Below, piece after piece: positions 58,810 to 64,000 of a DNA stretch of 64,000 nucleotides. The notes beneath the pieces were generated by a model that had not been told where the DNA came from, ran no database searches, and saw nothing but the letters and a program-made list of their open reading frames with translations. The DNA is from Adiantum capillus-veneris (lineage: Eukaryota; Streptophyta; Polypodiopsida; Polypodiales; Pteridaceae). The position numbers and the translations under genes were made by a program. Every line of letters starts with the position of its first letter. Within the stretch, counting starts at the first letter, position 1. The DNA lies in assembly GCA_014529385.2 (NCBI GenBank), contig CM043944.1, forward strand, positions 52,139,268 through 52,203,267, given 5' to 3'.

Positions 58810-58822
58810 CTCCCCCCCTTCG
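58810..58822 (-). promoter_or_regulatory. polypurine tract beside the helicase fragment
   Basis: Minus strand CGAAGGGGGGGAG, in the same position as the tract of element D. It is preceded by a GACATGAATT stretch common at gypsy 3' ends. Confidence 0.7.
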
Positions 58823-58853
58823 AATTCATGTCATCCCTGACATGACCTGGTTG

Positions 58854-59419
58854 TCAATGTGGGTGTGGTCTTTGTTGTTGTTTTGCTAATGTAAAGAAAG
58901 TATAGGCTGTAGCCTTTTCACAAGCTTGTCTTGTTCGTCCAATCCGATGTACATAGTCTTCACATGATTAAGGAAAATCATAATTGATGACGAACTTTAT
59001 GTCCTTCATACCATGCTCAGATGCAACATCTGTTTCTATCATTATATGTCTACTACCATATCTAAATTCAGAAAGAACCCAATCTCGTCAGCTTGACTCT
59101 TATCATCATGGATAGAGAAAGCTCCATCCATCACTTGCTCCAACAAATCTATCAATTCTGAGTATTTTTGATTCTCAGAACAACTTTTACAATTTGTAGA
59201 ATTGAGTGATTGTCTTTTAGATCTTGTGAGCCAATGACAACTTTGTAAGAATTTTGTAGAAATTTTCTAGCTAAACCATCAACTTCTTTAGGCCAAGTTG
59301 CACTTCAACACAAAGTCTATCTGTTAGGCCGAATCTGGCAGACAATTTTTTTTTGATTTGAGGTTCAAAACCCATGTCCAAGCATTCGATCTGCCTCAAC
59401 AAGGACAAGATTTGTAACC
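58854..59419 (-). pseudogene. DEAD-box RNA helicase fragment (DBP2/DDX5 class, RH20/RH30-like)
   Basis: Reading the minus strand across small frameshifts gives, in order: LVLVEADRML (motif II, DEAD with Asp to Val), [17 protein letters not shown] (motif III), [38 protein letters not shown] (motif V), [19 protein letters not shown] (motif VI) and TAYTFFT. This is the C-terminal half of the ATP-dependent helicase core. The first open base (59419) follows TTTGCAG, an intron acceptor. Motif IV is missing, as if ~28 residues between two Met-Asp-Gly sites were deleted (near 59120). At least four frameshifts and stops. The fragment lies about 30 bp from the polypurine tract of a gypsy element, on the same strand. 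Confidence 0.88.
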
Positions 59420-60616
59420 CTGCAAAGGTTGGTTTATCTACCGTTTTTGTTTGCTTTTCTTTGTTGGTGACTCCTTTGTTCCTGCATCAAGGGGATCAAA
59501 ATCGCATTTTCCACTGTTAGCTTTCGTGTGCTTTGTAAATCATTATACTGCTTCTACTTGATACATGACTTAATTAAAGCCCAACAAACCCCAATTAATT
59601 TCCCAAGTTAGTAACTTGGTTCAAAAGGGCATTATCCGACATCATCCATCATCAATGAGCTACCATTGTCCCTTTGTCTCCAAAACTCATATACATGATG
59701 TACAAGGTATGTAGATGGCTATCATGGCTTTAAATTTGAAAAAATTGCAGCTTTGGCTAGGGGTTAGACTCTTTTTTTAAAAACTAAACCCTTAGCTTGT
59801 ACTCTCTTTTCGTAGCCTCCTGACAAAGTTTGGCTTGATTTGAACTTGTATTTGGATTTTAGTTTTGAAAATGATTGATGGGCATCTCTAGCACCTTCTG
59901 TTCTTGTCACTACTATTAGTCCCTTTTGTTTGTTAGGCTTCATTAAGTCACATACAAGATAGAAGATTTATAGTATAAAGATCTACTTCTTGTATATGGC
60001 CTTGTAGTCACATGAAGTGTCTGATAGGAAATTTTACACTTGATGGCTACTTTTGTTTAGTCGCATCACCAACTTCCTTTGTTCTTGTAGTCCATCCCGG
60101 ATGTTTGTGACTATTCTATTATAGTCGAAGGTTGATCCCGGATTTTTGTGACTATTCTATTATAGTCGAAGGTTGATCAACGTTCTTTTTTTCCCTTTGA
60201 CATTACCCATTGTGCATATGGCTTTTGAGACATGCTTCGTGAAGTTTCATCATTTTCTTGGACCTTCTTTGCTTTGTATGGCTCGACATCTCTTCAGTCT
60301 TTTCTTCATCTAGATTATGTATTTTTCTTGCCTTTTTTTTCTTTTTTTGAAAATTTCAAAAATAACAAAATAAAACCAAAAATCAACTCAACCAAAAAAG
60401 AAAAATCATTCTAATAGAATTCTAAATGCTATGTACACTGTACACATGTCCCTAGGGGCTCATATATGGCTTTTGTCCCCGTACTCCTCTTGTAATGCTA
60501 TTATGAGGGCATATACTCTGAATTTGTCAAAAAATCATCACAATCAAACATAAAAACTCAATACAACTCATAAAACATTGCCCTCTAACATTTATAATAT
60601 TAGGTCCGCATTTACA
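59420..60616 (-). other. intron-like and LTR-like sequence; 41-bp duplication
   Basis: No other helicase exon was recognised. A second LTR edge lies at 60616 (minus-strand start TGTAAATGCGG after a G-rich tract). 60094-60134 and 60135-60175 are a 41-bp direct duplication, each with a GACTAT-TCTATT-ATAGTC hairpin. Confidence 0.45.
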
Positions 60617-61350
60617 ATGCCTCCCCCCCTCCTATTTGGAGTCCTGCTTGATGACAGGGTATCGCCAAGGGTATGTGTTGTGCTTGGGCAATCAAGAAAT
60701 GTGCCTATGCAGGCCTGTCTCTGAGCAATTGGAACACTTTCCTAAGATGTTCTAAATGCTCCTCTTAAGTACAAATATAGATGAGGATATCATCAAGAAA
60801 GACTACTACAAATTTTCCTAGATAGGGCCGTAAACAATATTCATTTGGTAGCTGGTGCATTGGTTATGCCAAATGCCATTAGCAAAACTCATAATGCCCA
60901 TATCTAGTCCGAAAGCCTATTTTTTGCAACATCTTCAGCCTTTATTCTAACTTACTAATAACCAGACAATAAGTTGATCTTTATAAAATATTGGGCTCCC
61001 TCTAATTGATCAAAAAGATCTTCCATTCTAGGCATACGGAAACTATTCTTGATTGTGAGATTGTTAATCAACACAAAGTCGCATAGAGCCATCTTTTTTC
61101 TTCACCAATAAGATTGGTGAAGCCCACATAGGATTACTGGGTTTAATAAAGCCTTTATCTACATAGTCTTGCAATTGTTTTCCCACTTATAAGTGTTGTG
61201 CTTGTCCTAGTCTATAAGATTGTTTATAGAGAGGCTTTGCATCTTTAGCTAAATGGATAGCATGATCTTCTTCACCTCTTTCACGAGGTAAACCCTTTGG
61301 AAAATCAATAGGAAAAACATAGGTAAATTTCAAATCACTTTCACAATCAC
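60617..61350 (-). pseudogene. Ty3/gypsy reverse transcriptase remnant (element G)
   Basis: The minus strand gives, across stops, a Pro-Arg-Glu-Arg-Gly-Glu-Glu-Asp-His-Ala-Ile segment (near 61290), Asp-Lys-Gly-Phe-Ile-Lys-Pro-Ser, [12 protein letters not shown], Tyr-Phe-Ile-Lys-Ile-Asn-Leu near 60980, and Val-Phe-Leu-Asp-Asp-Ile-Leu-Ile (the catalytic YLDD box as FLDD, near 60790). After Glu-His-Leu-Glu-His-Leu-Arg-Lys-Val-Phe the sequence jumps within ~150 bp to the polypurine tract, so RNase H and integrase are deleted. Confidence 0.88.
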
Positions 61351-61683
61351 TATGAGTAGACAAAGACTCGTAAGAAACCCAATCTTCATTTCCACATCAG
61401 AGCCCTTATTTACAATAGACCGATACCAAAGCATATGTACCTCACAAAACTTTGTATTTACAAGCTTTTGCAACTGAAGAGAACTTATCAAAGGATTGTT
61501 CAATACATCATGCTCACCTTGTATAACAAACTTTTTACATTCTTTTTCTAATTCTATTGAGTTTTGCTGGTAGCTTTATTTCAAAGAAGGTCCTAATTCC
61601 CACAGCCACTCCCTTCCCAAAACCAAGTCTGCATGACCCATATTCATAATTTGGAAGTCAAGCATGTCTTTATACCCTATATC

Positions 61684-61953
61684 TCAACTTCCAAATTGGA
61701 CACCGGTGTATCCCATATCTTCACCATGCATGATGGAGATGAAATATTGGTGAGCACTTAGTTGTTGAGAAAGTTTTAATTTATTGACAAGAGAATAGTT
61801 CACAAAGTTATGTATGGCAGAGTCATCTCTCATAACGTTAACCCTTTTCCCATTTACAAACCCATGCATTTTTACCAATTCATGTGGACCAAAGCTTGAT
61901 TTCCACATGCTGGTTGACAAACAACAATAGTGCTCTTTGTCCTCATGTAACAC
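61684..61953 (-). pseudogene. retropepsin remnant of element G
   Basis: An 89-codon segment contains Gly-Phe-Val-Asn-Gly-Lys-Arg-Val-Asn-Val-Met-Arg-Asp-Asp-Ser-Ala-Ile-His-Asn-Phe-Val. This fits the gypsy protease pattern around Asp-Ser/Thr-Gly-Ala-Thr-His-Asn-Phe, with Gly lost. It precedes the reverse transcriptase on the same strand, the normal order. Gag was not found further right. Confidence 0.75.
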
Positions 61954-63046
<1,093 letters not shown>

Positions 63047-63732
63047 TGTTAAGTATGGAGCCTAATTTACCCTTGTAATTTTTTGTGTGGAAAAAGCGCA
63101 CTTTTGTAAGGCCCCCATTATGAGGAGAAGCCATCGTGCGTGAAGGAAAATCACTCGTCAGAAACCAAAATTTTCACGACAAAAAAATCAGGGGTAAATT
63201 TAGGGGCCTCGGGGGCGGAAGCCCCCAAGACGTTTTTTTCCCCCTCGCCGGAATATTCCTTTTCGCTGGAATATTATGGCCGGACGACAGCCGAAAAGTG
63301 GTCGGAAAACAACCGTCGGTTGGCCGGTGGTCGGTATTCAATGGCCGATGGCTGGTGGTCGGAAGTCAATGGCCGGTGTGGCCGGTGGCCGAATTGAAAA
63401 GCGGACTTGTCTTCTCAAGGGAGGCCACACATGGGCAGATTGGAGGGTCCGATTTGGACTTATCTACACAAGGGCGGCTACACATGGCTGCCTCTCATGA
63501 GACAGGGCAGCCCTTTTGGCCTATAAAAGGAGGCCATTTCTACACACATTTCATAGTGTGAAGTTGATGCAACAAGGTGAGTGTGAGGTGGTGAGAGTGA
63601 AGCAAGGCGGGAGCTCCATTAAGGGTATAATCCCTTTGTAAACTACTTCTTGTTTTGAAGTACCAAAGCCATTGAGTGGTTGCTTTCCCGTAGATGTAGC
63701 GCACATTGGGTGAACCACGTATATCGTGTGTA

Positions 63733-63801
<69 letters not shown>

Positions 63802-63887
63802 CTATAATCTCGTATGTATGTAAATATGTCTCTCTCCATTAAGTAATCTACTCAATTATCTATTTAGCTACATCTTATTTCCTAACA
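63047..63887 (+). repeat. 5' LTR of Copia element C
   Basis: 841 bp, starts TGTTAAG and ends CCTAACA. TATA box TATAAAAGG at 63522-63530. The CT array (63730-63798) is much longer than the matching GA array of element B LTRs, which explains most of the length difference. Confidence 0.93.
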
Positions 63888-63889
63888 AC

Positions 63890-63901
63890 TGGTATCAGAG
63901 C
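63890..63901 (+). promoter_or_regulatory. primer binding site of element C (initiator tRNA-Met)
   Basis: TGGTATCAGAGC, two bases after the LTR. Confidence 0.95.
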
Positions 63902-63960
63902 AAGGTTTGCTCGTAGCTAAGTTATCTCAAGGAAAGGATTCCTTGAATTGAGTGGGAGTT

Positions 63961-64000
63961 ATGGCGGAGGAAGGGAAGCTCAATATTGAGAAGTTCAACG
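63961..64000 (+). CDS. gag start of Copia element C (partial)
   Basis: The ATG at 63961 opens Met-Ala-Glu-Glu-Gly-Lys-Leu-Asn-Ile-Glu-Lys-Phe-Asn, differing from element B by one residue (Asn for Lys). It lies 74 bp after the LTR, as in B. The window ends after 13 codons, so integrity cannot be judged. Confidence 0.9.
   Translation, partial: MAEEGKLNIEKFN

Larger units (their letters stand above)
63047..64000 (+). mobile_element. Copia element C, 5' end (cut by window end)
   Basis: 5' LTR, primer site and gag start are present in plus orientation. The LTR, spacing and gag start match element B, so it is the same family, about 45 kb away and inverted. The left flank GCAGG (63042-63046) is the candidate target duplication. 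Confidence 0.93.

Noticed and set aside
63136-63561. 141-codon ORF at the right end, and similar ORFs at 13150-13553 and 17927-18353
   Set aside because: They lie wholly inside Copia LTRs, in U3 sequence upstream of the TATA box; apparent peptide similarity reflects LTR homology.

Overview
The window looks like nuclear DNA of a land plant with a large, repeat-packed genome. Evidence: Ty1-copia elements primed by initiator-tRNA-Met, a tRNA-Asp-type primer site of the kind used by Athila-like Ty3/gypsy elements, a DUF659/BED hAT transposase, plant-style introns around gene fragments, and long CT/GA/GT/AT microsatellites. The species cannot be read from the sequence; a fern- or lycophyte-like genome is only a guess. 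I found no intact host gene. The window is mostly nested and decaying transposons, satellites and gene fragments.

Layout. 1-1.8 kb: retroelement 3' ends with ATTTC tails leading into CT/GA/GT arrays. 1.9-4.3 kb: leader and LTR of a minus-strand gypsy element whose leader carries four perfect or near-perfect palindromes about 280 bp apart. 5.6-18.4 kb: a decayed MULE-like transposase region holding two nearly complete minus-strand Copia elements, A (6604-12106, TSD TACCT) and B (12875-18440, TSD TTTCT). 20.4-24.3 kb: tandem repeats and LTRs. 24.3-29.2 kb and 30.5-33.3 kb: two gag-protease elements (D and E) with an Asp-Gly-Gly-Ala protease motif and no reverse transcriptase, separated by a Copia 3' end (F). 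34.5-36.0 kb: an inverted-repeat element. 36.3-38.6 kb: two unidentified exon-like ORFs and a tRNA-derived SINE-like sequence. 39.1-41.0 kb: eleven copies of a 173-bp satellite with a built-in hairpin. 42.2-43.9 kb: hAT pseudogene. 44.8-47.1 kb: minisatellite and a tandemly duplicated gypsy gag fragment. 50.9-52.2 kb: a TIR-bounded segment. 52.3-56.7 kb: CA/GT/GA arrays and small duplications. 57.57-57.90 kb: a histone H3 fragment resembling CENH3. 58.3-62.0 kb: gypsy LTRs and reverse transcriptase remnants, with part of a DEAD-box RNA helicase lying directly against an LTR polypurine tract. 63.0-64.0 kb: 5' end of a third Copia element (C), same family as B, opposite strand.

The most interesting signals are the helicase fragment at the 3' end of an LTR retrotransposon (probable gene capture), the CENH3-like pseudogene, the 173-bp satellite with a possible seven-unit higher-order period, and the two pol-less gag-protease elements. 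Most stop codons in the Copia elements and in the histone fragment fit single C-to-T or G-to-A changes, as expected for heavily methylated, silenced DNA. All calls come from reading the sequence by eye; no database was searched.
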